Shown here: positions 9,070 to 17,602 of the stretch, piece after piece
Position numbering within the stretch: the first letter of the stretch is position 1
Layout: every line of letters begins with the position of its first letter
Source: an uncultured Lachnospiraceae bacterium
Lineage (GTDB): Bacteria; Bacillota; Clostridia; Lachnospirales; Lachnospiraceae
Direction: 5' to 3'
Assembly: GCA_910586355.1 (NCBI GenBank)
Contig: CAJUHJ010000010.1
Span: 48,638-112,637 of the forward strand
DNA: 64,000 nucleotides
Translations under genes and position numbers: made by a program
Notes under the pieces: model-generated
Told to the model about the DNA's origin: nothing
The model's input: only the letters and a program-made list of their open reading frames with translations
Database searches by the model: none

Positions 9070-9564
9070 TTAAAAGAATAATGCAGCTATTGTCCCGGCC
9101 AAAACCGGAACAGAAAATGCAAATGAAAATTGTTCCGACTTATATGGCGGTTCATAAGGCTTTATCTTTCCGCTATGTAAAAACAACAACAGATACCATA
9201 CTGCATACTGTAATCTCTGCCATCTCCTTTTATCAGCTGCCAAAAACAAAATGGAACCCGCGCCGGCAGCAAAAAAAGCATAAATGAGACATCTGCATAA
9301 TTCTTGAAATGTGAGTAAACTCCCTAACATGGAAAATAATTTGATATCGCCTGCCCCAAGGACACGCATTTGAAATAAAAGATATAAAAGAATTACTGGA
9401 ACGGATATGTTCCATAGAAAAAAATATATACCGCAGACCCTATGCTCAATTACTTGAAATATCAATCCTGTCATAAGACCTATGGAAATCAGCCTGTTTG
9501 AAACTTTCCCAGACTGAATATCTTGTACTGCCGCAAATATCAAAAAATAAAACAGCAGTACCAT
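9070..9564 (-). CDS. A24 family prepilin peptidase, first gene of the Tad operon
   Basis: 164 residues, polytopic, with the catalytic aspartates in VQDIQSGKVSNRL and VLGAGDIKLFS (GxGD). It processes pilin leader peptides. ATG 9564 follows GGAG at 5 bases; a GTG two codons earlier is the alternative. It is preceded by a recognisable promoter (9610-9638), so it is probably the first gene of the pilus transcript. The C-terminal half after residue ~115 is less conserved and ends in a hydrophobic segment. Confidence 0.85.
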   Translation of the reverse strand: MVLLFYFLIFAAVQDIQSGKVSNRLISIGLMTGLIFQVIEHRVCGIYFFLWNISVPVILLYLLFQMRVLGAGDIKLFSMLGSLLTFQELCRCLIYAFFAAGAGSILFLAADKRRWQRLQYAVWYLLLFLHSGKIKPYEPPYKSEQFSFAFSVPVLAGTIAALFF

Positions 9565-9609
9565 CTTCACTCCACCAATTTATCACCTCGTATTTATTTG
9601 ATAGTTTGC

Positions 9610-9638
9610 ATTATATAATCATCTCTTTCATTTGTCTA
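9610..9638 (-). promoter_or_regulatory. SigA-type promoter of the Tad operon
   Basis: On the minus strand TAGACA (9633-9638), 17 bases, TATAAT (9610-9615). The -35 matches consensus in 5 of 6 bases and the -10 in all 6. It lies about 46 bases upstream of the first peptidase start. Confidence 0.7.
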
Positions 9639-9663
9639 CTGCTTTTTTGCAAAAAATTAATTT

Positions 9664-9680
9664 TTGTGAATGATTCACAA
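9664..9680. promoter_or_regulatory. 17-bp perfect palindrome upstream of the Tad promoter
   Basis: TTGTGAATGATTCACAA, 8-bp arms with a single central base. It spans the bofA stop codon and sits 25 bases upstream of the Tad -35 box. The 1-base loop makes it a poor terminator, so a dimeric regulator binding site is more likely; the regulator is unknown. Confidence 0.4.
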
Positions 9681-9947
9681 CATATTATAAAATAGAATAC
9701 CGTAAATCAGCGCAAGCCCGCCAGTACCAAGGCTTCCGACTGCCAAAATGTTGACAGGGTTCATTCCTGCAGCCACATGTATCCCAAATCTGGCAAACAC
9801 TATATTTATTGTATAAATTGCCAAAACTCCCAAAATCGTACGAACAATAAAATTTAAAATTAGTTCCGCTTTTCGCCTTAAAAATCCAATGATAAGTACT
9901 AAAAAACAAATTGCAATTAAAACAATCATACCCATTTTCGTATCCAT
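9675..9947 (-). CDS. bofA: BofA-family pro-sigma-K processing inhibitor-like protein
   Basis: 90 residues with three hydrophobic helices and the family C-terminal half (GIHVAAGMNPVNILAVGSLGTGGLALIYG). In Bacillus BofA holds the SpoIVFB protease inactive in the mother cell during sporulation. Homologues also occur in non-sporulating Clostridia, so a sporulation role is not proven here. RBS GAGGTG. In Bacillus the gene follows yaaL; here the yaaL homologue is adjacent but divergent. Confidence 0.8.
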   Translation of the reverse strand: MDTKMGMIVLIAICFLVLIIGFLRRKAELILNFIVRTILGVLAIYTINIVFARFGIHVAAGMNPVNILAVGSLGTGGLALIYGILFYNML

Positions 9948-10006
9948 TATTACACCTCGTCTTATCTTTCTACAATATATGCCTTGTCATATTTTTTTAT
10001 GACATT

Positions 10007-10038
10007 AAAAAATCCATCAGCCAAATGACGGATTTTTT
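10007..10038. repeat. Hairpin between bofA and yaaL
   Basis: AAAAAATCC A TCA / TGA C GGATTTTTT with a 6-base loop; one A-C mismatch. It has the shape of a bidirectional terminator, but lies between divergent genes upstream of the yaaL promoter, so its purpose is unclear. Confidence 0.45.
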
Positions 10039-10058
10039 TCTAAATAATACCTGTTTTT

Positions 10059-10088
10059 TTGTATACTATAAGCTTTTCTGACTATAAT
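10059..10088 (+). promoter_or_regulatory. SigA-type promoter of the yaaL-like gene
   Basis: TTGTAT (10059-10064), 18 bases, TATAAT (10083-10088). It lies 53 bases upstream of the ATG at 10142. Confidence 0.6.
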
Positions 10089-10141
10089 TTAATTAGAGGT
10101 ATATTCGGATTTAAAAATCAAAATGAAAGTGGGGAATATAT

Positions 10142-10393
10142 ATGAAACGAATTCTTGATAACAGTGTTCTTGGAGACAAACGCTATGCCCTTCTGCTGGA
10201 GGATTTGGATCGTACCAAACATGATTTAGATTCTGCTTATACAAATCTGTCTAATGCAGTGGAACCGGACTTAATTGACTGCTATATCTATGAGGTGCAG
10301 TCTGTACAAATGCGTTATAAATTTCTTTTAGGCCGTGTCAAACAAATAGAGGATTCTTACGCGAAGAATCCTCTGGAAGTTTCCGGTTCCTGA
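10142..10393 (+). CDS. yaaL: DUF2508 (YaaL) family protein
   Basis: 83 residues, soluble, helical, no cysteines of note apart from one. The pattern DLDRTKHDLDSAYTNLSNAVEPDLIDCYIYEV fits the DUF2508/YaaL family, whose function is unknown and which neighbours recR and bofA in many Firmicutes. ATG follows GGGGAA. Its last 37 bases overlap the 3' end of the convergent fliS gene. Confidence 0.75.
   Translation: MKRILDNSVLGDKRYALLLEDLDRTKHDLDSAYTNLSNAVEPDLIDCYIYEVQSVQMRYKFLLGRVKQIEDSYAKNPLEVSGS
10348..10374 (-). terminator. Terminator of fliC-fliS inside the overlapping gene ends
   Basis: Perfect 11-bp stem AGAGGATTCTT / AAGAATCCTCT with a 5-base loop. On the minus strand it is followed by ATTTGTTTG. 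The fliS stop codon lies in the loop, and the same bases encode the end of the YaaL-like protein. For plus-strand transcripts no T tract follows, so termination should favour fliS. Confidence 0.65.
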
Positions 10394-10833
10394 AATGTCT
10401 CCGTCAGATGATTTCTGCCATACGTCATACCTGCATAAATCTGCTGCGTATTTTTCATCAGCGGAGCCGAATGATCCTGTTTTGCTGCTTCTAAAAAACC
10501 TTCATACAGACTCGTTAGAATCCTATTTGCTGCATCTATCTCGTCTGTTTTCTTTTTTACAATTGCTTTTTCAACCAATTCTTTTGCAAACACATACAAA
10601 GAATATAGATTTTTTGAAATTTCATAACGAAAATCCAAAGACTGTATTAATTCATCAATTCCACGCCCTGCTTTATGCAGGGCATTTTTAAATTCCTGAT
10701 AATCATCTGATTCCAGGCTATTTTTCGCGTCCGCAAAATACTCAAATATAATCTCATAGATTACGACAACAAGACCCGTTCGATTGCTCTGGGTAATTTT
10801 TCTGGTAAAATCCTGTACCTGTTCCTGTTTCAT
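10357..10833 (-). CDS. fliS: Flagellar export chaperone FliS
   Basis: 158 residues, a helical bundle. The family signatures LVVVIYEIIFEYFADAKNSL (usual pattern LxxxLYdgai.fl..a) and FRYEISKNLYSLYVFAKELV (eia.nL..lY.y....L) are visible. FliS caps the flagellin C-terminus and stops premature polymerisation before export. It starts 14 bases after the flagellin stop, so the two are co-transcribed. The protein is about 30 residues longer than usual at its C-terminus. Confidence 0.82.
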   Translation of the reverse strand: MKQEQVQDFTRKITQSNRTGLVVVIYEIIFEYFADAKNSLESDDYQEFKNALHKAGRGIDELIQSLDFRYEISKNLYSLYVFAKELVEKAIVKKKTDEIDAANRILTSLYEGFLEAAKQDHSAPLMKNTQQIYAGMTYGRNHLTETFQEPETSRGFFA

Positions 10834-10846
10834 ATGCAGTTATCCT

Positions 10847-12286
10847 TTACTGTAATAACTGAAGCACTGTCTGTGGAATATCGTTTGCCTGCGCCAATGC
10901 TGCTGTTCCGGCCTGCTGTAATATAGTATATTTTGTGTATTCCGTCATTTCCTGCGCCATATCAACGTCGCCGATACGTGAAATAGCGGCTGTCATATCT
11001 TCATTTGAAGCATCCAGACTTTCTATGGCATATTCCAAACGATTCTGGTATGCGCCGATAGAAGAACGGACAGTACTGGTGATTTCAATTGCTTCATCTA
11101 ATTTTGTAATTGCTTTTCCACCGCCATTTACTTTCGTTACATCTATTTCATCCAGATAAAGCGTGTCACTTGAAACTTTCGGAATCCTCACATCCATAGT
11201 CTGATGTTCATTCGCCCCGATTTGAAGCGTCATTGTTCCAATATCAGTAACTTCTATATCCAAATCTCCCGTCTTACCTGCATCTACTTTAAAATTCATC
11301 TCAAAACCGTTTATATCAGTAACTTTGAATCTATTTCCATCCGTTGTAACCGTTGCCTGCGCCCCAAAGGAAGAATTCGTCCGGTCTAAAATAATTTCAG
11401 CGTCCTGTCCTGCTGTGGCCTTTGTAGGATCTAATCCGATTATATCTTCAATTTCTTGATTATCAAACTTAATATCTACGGCAGACATAACGCCAAACTG
11501 ATTGGAAACAAATGCAAGCGTGTCGCCAAATTCAAAATCTTTTTCTAATGGTTCATACCCACCCGTTTCCGGAAAACGCTGCAAATCCTGAGCAGCATTT
11601 GGATTTACAATCATCAGCGTTACATCGCCTTTTTCCGCGCCGTGTCTTAATTTCTCAAAAAATTCCTCTTCCGTCTCTTTACCAGTAAATTCAATTTCAA
11701 ATCCATTGACTGTCATCTTCGTTTTTTCTGGATAAGTTCCCGCGGATGTTGTAGCAAGCGCCGTTGACTGTGTCGCCGCTGAATCAATCGTCATACTATA
11801 ATTTCCAACTGAAACAGTATCCGTAACCGTCATGCGTGTAACTCCGTTTGCATAAACGCGTGTATCCGATGTCCCATCAATTAATTTTTTCGTGTTATAC
11901 TCTGTATCCCTGGAAATTCTGTCTACTTCTTTTGTTAAAGATGCGATTTCTTCCTGAATTGCTTCTCTGTCTTCTAATTGATTCGTATCAGTCGCTGCCT
12001 GCACAGATAACTCTCTCATTCTCTGCAAAATACTTGTGATCTCACCTAACGCAGTATCTGCAATCTGCAAAACGCTGACACCGTTTGACGCATTTTCAGA
12101 AGATTTTGCCAAACCATCTATCTGTGACTGCATTTTATTGGTAATCGCCATTCCTGCAGGATCATCTTTTGCGTGATTAATTTTAATTCCAGAAGAAAGC
12201 CGTTCCATAGAAGCAGCAAGACTATTTTCTGTTTTTAATAATTGTGCGTTTGTAATTGTAGCTGACATATTGTGGTTAATTTTCAT
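10847..12286 (-). CDS. fliC: Flagellin
   Basis: 479 residues from ATG 12286 behind GGAAGG (an upstream in-frame start is less likely). The conserved N-terminal D0/D1 begins MKINHNMSATITNAQLLKTE, with the D1 motif QRMRELSVQAATDTN. The C-terminal D1/D0 ends TILQQAGTAALAQANDIPQ TVLQLLQ. The ~220-residue middle is the variable surface domain. Exported through the flagellar type III apparatus and polymerised into the filament. It is transcribed from a SigD-type promoter and followed directly by fliS. No other structural flagellar genes are in the window. Confidence 0.95.
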   Translation of the reverse strand: MKINHNMSATITNAQLLKTENSLAASMERLSSGIKINHAKDDPAGMAITNKMQSQIDGLAKSSENASNGVSVLQIADTALGEITSILQRMRELSVQAATDTNQLEDREAIQEEIASLTKEVDRISRDTEYNTKKLIDGTSDTRVYANGVTRMTVTDTVSVGNYSMTIDSAATQSTALATTSAGTYPEKTKMTVNGFEIEFTGKETEEEFFEKLRHGAEKGDVTLMIVNPNAAQDLQRFPETGGYEPLEKDFEFGDTLAFVSNQFGVMSAVDIKFDNQEIEDIIGLDPTKATAGQDAEIILDRTNSSFGAQATVTTDGNRFKVTDINGFEMNFKVDAGKTGDLDIEVTDIGTMTLQIGANEHQTMDVRIPKVSSDTLYLDEIDVTKVNGGGKAITKLDEAIEITSTVRSSIGAYQNRLEYAIESLDASNEDMTAAISRIGDVDMAQEMTEYTKYTILQQAGTAALAQANDIPQTVLQLLQ

Positions 12287-12376
12287 ATTCGATACCTTCC
12301 TATTCTGCCGCATCCATGCAATCTTTTTACATCCTTGTATCTTTTCTATTCTGTAATTATATGTATTCTTTTTTTT

Positions 12377-12403
12377 ATATCGGTTTAAACTTCAAGTTCC
12401 TTA
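12377..12403 (-). promoter_or_regulatory. SigD (sigma-28) type promoter of flagellin
   Basis: Minus strand TAAG (12400-12403), 15 bases, ACCGATAT (12377-12384), against the Bacillus SigD consensus TAAA-N15-GCCGATAT. Seven of eight -10 bases match. The -35 element and spacer lie inside the stop end of the upstream gene. The start codon is about 90 bases downstream. Confidence 0.7.
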
Positions 12404-15400
12404 ACATTTTCTATAAAGCTCTCTGCAATTTGATATAATCTTTTTGTCTGTACCTCGTACATCTCCTCTTCGCTCTCTTCGGATTTATAACCTGATGCAG
12501 AGTGAGAAGAAAATCGAGAAAAGTTCAGTTTTGAGACATAAGCAATCTGTAAATCACTCTGTTCTTCACCAAAACCACGAGTAATATCAGAGATATGTGA
12601 TTCCAATATTTTTTTTGTATCCAGACGGTCGACTGCTACAAACCCGGATACGCCTTTTTCTTTGGCTTCTATACTGGCGGCAACCTTTCCTGCTTTTGCA
12701 GTTTCAAACATAATTTCAACCATACCTTTTTTCTTTGTACCGCGTACAATTTTTAAAGATATATTCGTTACTTCCCCGCCTACTAATACAGGTATCGTAT
12801 ATTCTTCGTCTTTTACTAATTTTCCGGCAATCGAAATCTGGGTATTCATCAGCTTTAATTCACGAATATCCATGCTAGTTATATGTTCATCATCGGCAAT
12901 CATTGTTTTCATTACATTTTCTGCCGTCTCAGCCAACGCTTCCTGTGCCGCCGCCATTTCTTTCGGCGTCTTAAGCGCATTGGCAAAACGGTTTAAAATT
13001 TCTTCCTGAATTGCTTTAAAATCTACCTTCTCACCGGAAAATACTTCTTCACTGTTAAAAACCTGAGAAAAGACCTGATTTCTCTTATTCAAAAATCGGT
13101 TTGCCGCCAAAAGATTATCTACGGTATTTGGAAGCTCATACCGTGTCAAAAGCCGGTATACCTCATCATCCGATACCGCCGCCTGCCTGAATTCTTCTAA
13201 CTGGCTTTTTACATAATTATCGTCATAAATTTTTTCCTGTTCTGACAGTTCTGACATGTACTCAGCCAACGCCTGCTTTAATTGTTCCGGCGTATAATTT
13301 TCCCAGTCCGTATTCTGTAATAATCTCTGCATTGTAACGGGCGTCAGCGTCTCCATTACATCTTTCATACAATCTGTCTGATAAGCTGTTTCAATCTGGT
13401 CTGTAATCGATTTATGATCTGTTTCTGCCGCATTTGCCCCGCCAAACTCATCATCTATCGTATAGTCCATTCCACTTTTTTTACTGCTTCTCACAGCCGT
13501 CAAAAGATTGCGCATTGTAAGCTCTGCTCCCTGGCTGATAAGCGCGCCAATTGCAGCTCCATCTGTCTTTTCAATTTGATGAATCAAACGGTAAACACCA
13601 ATAAATGATTCCCTCTCTTCTGGGGAAATACCTTGATTCTGCTCTAATTTCCAAAGATATTCACTAAACCGCTCTGTATCTGCTTCGGCATTTTGATTAC
13701 GTATTTCCTCTGCCTTTTGATTTAGTTCTGTCAAATTCATATCCAAAGGATTACTGCCTTGCCTGATTAATTCCCTTACTGTCGCAGGAGTTAAATTTGC
13801 AAATGTCCGTTGAACACATTCATCTGCCGCTTTCATTTTCATAATAGATTCTTCTGTAATTTCCAGGCTGTTATACCCTAAAATCCGTACTGCCCTTTGA
13901 TTTGTTTCACTTTTCTCTAAGTTTAAATCATCTAAAATATCATCCACATTGGTAAATGCTTTCTGAATGGAATCTCCAAGGTCTTTTCGAGGTTCCGTCA
14001 TAAGAGATTCATAACTTTCTCCGGCTTTTTCCATAGAGGTCTGTAATGCATTTCCAGCTTCATGCAGTTCATTTACAGTATTAATGGAATACCCTTTCAT
14101 ACCAAGCACATATGCCGGCATTTGTTTCAAATCAGAAACTTTCTGTGTCGTTTCTTCAAAAAGAGCTGCCATAGAAGATGTGTCCACTTCATCTTGTTCT
14201 CCAATTAAAGCAGCATAATAATTTGTTTCCTGTTCCTTTAATTTTTCTACTAATTCTTCCAATGGTTTCGTATCAATGGAAATACCCTGTTTTAGAAGCG
14301 CGCGATTTGCCTCTGTTGTCATTGCAAGCCTGGTTTCTTCCAATATTCTTTTTGCTTTTAAAAATGCAAACCCATTATCTGACACTTCGCCTGATTTTTG
14401 CAAAGTATCTTCTGGTAAAATAGTCTGCTTAGAATCTTCTATTACCTCTTTTGCCGCTGTAAGGTCTAACTTCCCTTGTTTTCGAAGCTGCGCTGCCTGC
14501 TCTAAATTTTCAACGGAAAGTTCCATATGGTTAGATACCAAATATGCAATATCTTCATCTGTTGCTTCCGTAACAATTTCAACGGCATGTTCTGCCTGCG
14601 CTGTAAGTGAATATTCCGGAAGAAGCATTGCATCTTTGGGACGGTCACCCTCTGCAACTGCATAAGCAATCGCTTCTGCAACTGCATTTTCTTGTATTGG
14701 AAATTGCAATCCACTTAACTTCTGCATATAGACAAAGTTTTCCACAGTAAAAGCAATTTCACTTTGAATCATCCACTGGCTGTCTGCTAATGTTTTTTCA
14801 TTTACTGTTCCTCCTGCTGCTGTAATCACCTGTTCCATTTGATCTCTTAAAGCTTCAAAATCAATTTCTTCGTTGGGCTTTACATAAGATGCACTACCCG
14901 AAAATTCAGCAAAATAAATATTTTCAATGCTTGGATTCAAATGATTATCCAACATATATTTCATAGCGCCTTCTGACAGCGCCTCTAGTTCTTTCACCTG
15001 TTCAAAAGCCTTTAAACCTTCAGTCATATTATCTTCCGTAGCTGGAATGTCAACCGCTTCAAAACTGCGTTCCAATTGATTTGCCGCTGCAAGGCTTCCC
15101 GTAATTTCTTCTATCTGTTCTTTTGTTAAAGAACCGCCCATATTCGAGACGTCAACGCCGGCTTTTGCAAGCTGCGCTTTAATCTTATCCGTTACTGTTA
15201 CAATCGTCTCACTGTCAGTACTATGTATAGAAAAGCCTTCTTCCTGCGCCTTCTTGTAATCTTCTGGCGTCATCGTATTTGATAATAACGCCATCTGATT
15301 TTTCCGATCCGAAGCATCCATTTGATTTTCCATCTTTTCCTGAAATTCTTCTACTGCACTTTTTGCAGTCAAATCATCTTTTTCATAACCCGTCTGCCCT

Positions 15401-15534
15401 ACGCGGACTGATTTATCCAATGCGTCTAATTTTGTCTTTGCCGTCTTTGCAAACGACACAGCAGCTTTTGCATTTGCAAAAGGCTTATCTCTTTGTATCA
15501 TCTGATCCAATACACTGCCATTTTCTACTTTCAT
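12385..15534 (-). CDS. Large flagellum-associated protein of DUF6240 type
   Basis: 1049 residues, acidic, mostly helical, no signal peptide or membrane helix. A degenerate motif recurs at least five times: LNPSIENIYFAEFSG, IAFTVENFVYMQKLSG, MELSVENLEQAAQLRKQG, AELTMRNLLTAVRSS, LPNTVDNLLAANRFL. The C-terminal ~170 residues switch to beta-rich sequence (YTIPVLVGGEVTNISLKIV, MVEIMFETAKAGKVAASIE), resembling the C-terminal domain of hook-length control protein FliK. I recall the family as DUF6240, found next to flagellar genes in Lachnospiraceae. A role as hook-length or export-switch protein is inference. The ATG has only a weak ribosome site (GATGGGG). Confidence 0.6.
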   Translation of the reverse strand: MKVENGSVLDQMIQRDKPFANAKAAVSFAKTAKTKLDALDKSVRVGQTGYEKDDLTAKSAVEEFQEKMENQMDASDRKNQMALLSNTMTPEDYKKAQEEGFSIHSTDSETIVTVTDKIKAQLAKAGVDVSNMGGSLTKEQIEEITGSLAAANQLERSFEAVDIPATEDNMTEGLKAFEQVKELEALSEGAMKYMLDNHLNPSIENIYFAEFSGSASYVKPNEEIDFEALRDQMEQVITAAGGTVNEKTLADSQWMIQSEIAFTVENFVYMQKLSGLQFPIQENAVAEAIAYAVAEGDRPKDAMLLPEYSLTAQAEHAVEIVTEATDEDIAYLVSNHMELSVENLEQAAQLRKQGKLDLTAAKEVIEDSKQTILPEDTLQKSGEVSDNGFAFLKAKRILEETRLAMTTEANRALLKQGISIDTKPLEELVEKLKEQETNYYAALIGEQDEVDTSSMAALFEETTQKVSDLKQMPAYVLGMKGYSINTVNELHEAGNALQTSMEKAGESYESLMTEPRKDLGDSIQKAFTNVDDILDDLNLEKSETNQRAVRILGYNSLEITEESIMKMKAADECVQRTFANLTPATVRELIRQGSNPLDMNLTELNQKAEEIRNQNAEADTERFSEYLWKLEQNQGISPEERESFIGVYRLIHQIEKTDGAAIGALISQGAELTMRNLLTAVRSSKKSGMDYTIDDEFGGANAAETDHKSITDQIETAYQTDCMKDVMETLTPVTMQRLLQNTDWENYTPEQLKQALAEYMSELSEQEKIYDDNYVKSQLEEFRQAAVSDDEVYRLLTRYELPNTVDNLLAANRFLNKRNQVFSQVFNSEEVFSGEKVDFKAIQEEILNRFANALKTPKEMAAAQEALAETAENVMKTMIADDEHITSMDIRELKLMNTQISIAGKLVKDEEYTIPVLVGGEVTNISLKIVRGTKKKGMVEIMFETAKAGKVAASIEAKEKGVSGFVAVDRLDTKKILESHISDITRGFGEEQSDLQIAYVSKLNFSRFSSHSASGYKSEESEEEMYEVQTKRLYQIAESFIENVKELEV

Positions 15535-15625
15535 ATGTATACCCCATCTGCTTAGCGTCTTTTTTCTAATTCTTTCTAAATATTATGTCGGTAAATTTGA
15601 AAAAAAATAAATACATAGATGAAAA

Positions 15626-15657
15626 AAAGAAGAATGAACATACATCCATTCTTCTTT
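15626..15657 (-). terminator. Rho-independent terminator of glgB
   Basis: 11-bp stem (AAAGAAGAATG / CATTCTTCTTT) with a 10-base loop, followed on the minus strand by a run of T, 16 bases after the glgB stop. Confidence 0.75.
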
Positions 15658-15672
15658 CTATTTTTATATTCT

Positions 15673-17580
15673 TTAATAGGAAAAACGAAATACGGCAACC
15701 CCATATCCAGGAAGAGGATATGCGATAGAATAATCTTTACCGTCACATTCTTCTTTTTTTGCCCTATAACTTAACGGTTTATCTCCTCCAGTTCCACCGA
15801 ATTTTTCATCGTCACTGTGGAAAATCAGCCGATATGATTTTTTCACTGGTACGCCCACGCGATAATCTTCTCTTTCCACCGGAGTAAAATTAAACACAAA
15901 CAAAAGGCAATTCTTTCCGTCTTTACTCTTACGGATAAAACTATAAATACTCCGTTCTCCATCATTTGCATTAATCCATTCAAAACCGTCCCAGCTGTGG
16001 TCAAGTTCATACATTGCCGGATATTTTTTATACATATGCAAGAGTTCTTTTACATAGTTTTGCATATTTTTGTGTTCCGGTTTGTCTAACAGATACCATT
16101 CCAGTTCCGTTTTCTCACTCCATTCATGGAGCTGGGCAAATTCCTGTCCCATAAATAGAAGTTTCTTTCCTGGATGTCCCATCATAAAAGCATACCCAAC
16201 TTTTAAATTGGAAAATTTATCTTCCCCAAGCCCAGGCATCTTATGAATCATTGAACATTTCAAATGTACGACTTCATCATGTGAAAGTACCAGAATATAT
16301 TTTTCACTTCCATTGTAAGACATGGCAAACGTCATCTTATTGTGGTTATTTTTGCGGAAATAAGGATCTAATTTCATATAGTCCAAAAAGTCGTGCATCC
16401 ATCCCATATTCCATTTCAATGAGAAATTCAACCCTCCATCTTCTGCCGGCCCGGTTACCATAGGCCAAGCCGTAGACTCTTCCGCTATCATAACAGCGCC
16501 CTTGTTGCGTCCGGTAATTAAGGTATTAATATGCCGGAAAAATTCAATGGCGTCTAAATTTTTATTTTCACCATATTCATTCGCCACCCATTGGCCATCC
16601 TGTTTTCCATAATCTAGATACAGCATAGAAGCAACTGCATCTACTCGAAGTCCGTCAATATGGTAATGCTCCACCCACATTAACGCGCTTCCAATCAAAA
16701 AATTCTTAACCTGGCTGTTGCCGTAATCAAAAATTTTCGTTCCCCAATCCGGATGTTCTCCCTTTCTTGGGTCTGCGTACTCATACAGCGGCTGGCCGTC
16801 GAATTCAGCAAGTCCATGGGCATCCCTTGGAAAATGCGCCGGAACCCAGTCCAAAATTACGCCGATATTATTTTTATGAAAATGATTTATCATCCATGCA
16901 AAATCTTCCGGCGTACCATAACGAGACGTCGGTGCATAATATCCCGTTACCTGATAACCCCAGGAACCGTCAAACGGATATTCGGAAATCCCCATCAATT
17001 CTACATGGGTGTATCCCATTTTTTTAACATAAGAAGTAAGCGCTTTTGCAAATTCACGATAAGTATAAAATCCATTGTCTTCCTCGTAACCTGGATGGCG
17101 CATCCACGATCCCAAATGAACTTCATAAATACTCATAGGCTGTTCATCCATAGTTTTCATTTCTGCACGTTTTTTCATCCAAGCATCGTCTGTCCATTTG
17201 ATTTGATTAATATCTACAATCCGAGAAGCCGTCCCAGGCCTTTCTTCTGCAAAATTTGCATAAGGGTCTGCTTTATATAACTTCTTTCCGTCATGTGTCA
17301 CAATTAAATACTTATAAAGACTTCCCGTAGTAATTTTTGGAACAAACAATTCGTAAATTCCTGCTTCTTCTGGTTTTAAACGTTTCATTTCATGCGACGT
17401 TTCATTCCAGTCATTGAAATCTCCAATCACATAAACTTTCTCTGCATGAGGCGCATAAACTGTAAAGCAGATTCCTTTTTTCTTTCTGTAAGTCTTTGGA
17501 TGCGCCCCCATCTTCTTATAAATATCATAATGAGTTGCCTGTCCAAACAGATACATATCCATTTCTGTAAAATTCCCCAT
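15673..17580 (-). CDS. glgB: 1,4-alpha-glucan branching enzyme
   Basis: 635 residues. Transfers short alpha-1,4 chains to alpha-1,6 branch points of glycogen. N-terminal CBM48-like beta domain (ICFTVYAPHAEKVYVIGDFNDW), GH13 barrel with the nucleophile Asp in DGLRVDAVASMLYLDY, acid Glu in MIAEESTAW and third Asp in LSHDEVVH, then a C-terminal beta domain. ATG 17580 follows GGAGGG; a second in-frame ATG 15 bases upstream is the alternative. No other glycogen genes are adjacent, so it stands apart from a glg operon. A terminator follows. Confidence 0.95.
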   Translation of the reverse strand: MGNFTEMDMYLFGQATHYDIYKKMGAHPKTYRKKKGICFTVYAPHAEKVYVIGDFNDWNETSHEMKRLKPEEAGIYELFVPKITTGSLYKYLIVTHDGKKLYKADPYANFAEERPGTASRIVDINQIKWTDDAWMKKRAEMKTMDEQPMSIYEVHLGSWMRHPGYEEDNGFYTYREFAKALTSYVKKMGYTHVELMGISEYPFDGSWGYQVTGYYAPTSRYGTPEDFAWMINHFHKNNIGVILDWVPAHFPRDAHGLAEFDGQPLYEYADPRKGEHPDWGTKIFDYGNSQVKNFLIGSALMWVEHYHIDGLRVDAVASMLYLDYGKQDGQWVANEYGENKNLDAIEFFRHINTLITGRNKGAVMIAEESTAWPMVTGPAEDGGLNFSLKWNMGWMHDFLDYMKLDPYFRKNNHNKMTFAMSYNGSEKYILVLSHDEVVHLKCSMIHKMPGLGEDKFSNLKVGYAFMMGHPGKKLLFMGQEFAQLHEWSEKTELEWYLLDKPEHKNMQNYVKELLHMYKKYPAMYELDHSWDGFEWINANDGERSIYSFIRKSKDGKNCLLFVFNFTPVEREDYRVGVPVKKSYRLIFHSDDEKFGGTGGDKPLSYRAKKEECDGKDYSIAYPLPGYGVAVFRFSY

Positions 17581-17602
17581 ACTGCTACCCTCCATCTTTC
17601 AC

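Noticed and set aside
15585..15611. Possible SigD promoter for the DUF6240-type gene
   Set aside because: ACCGACAT resembles the -10 box, but the -35 position reads TTTA rather than TAAA; too weak to call.
16753..17280. 175-codon frame antisense to glgB
   Set aside because: Shadow of the strongly conserved glgB gene on the other strand; composition shows no sign of a second protein.
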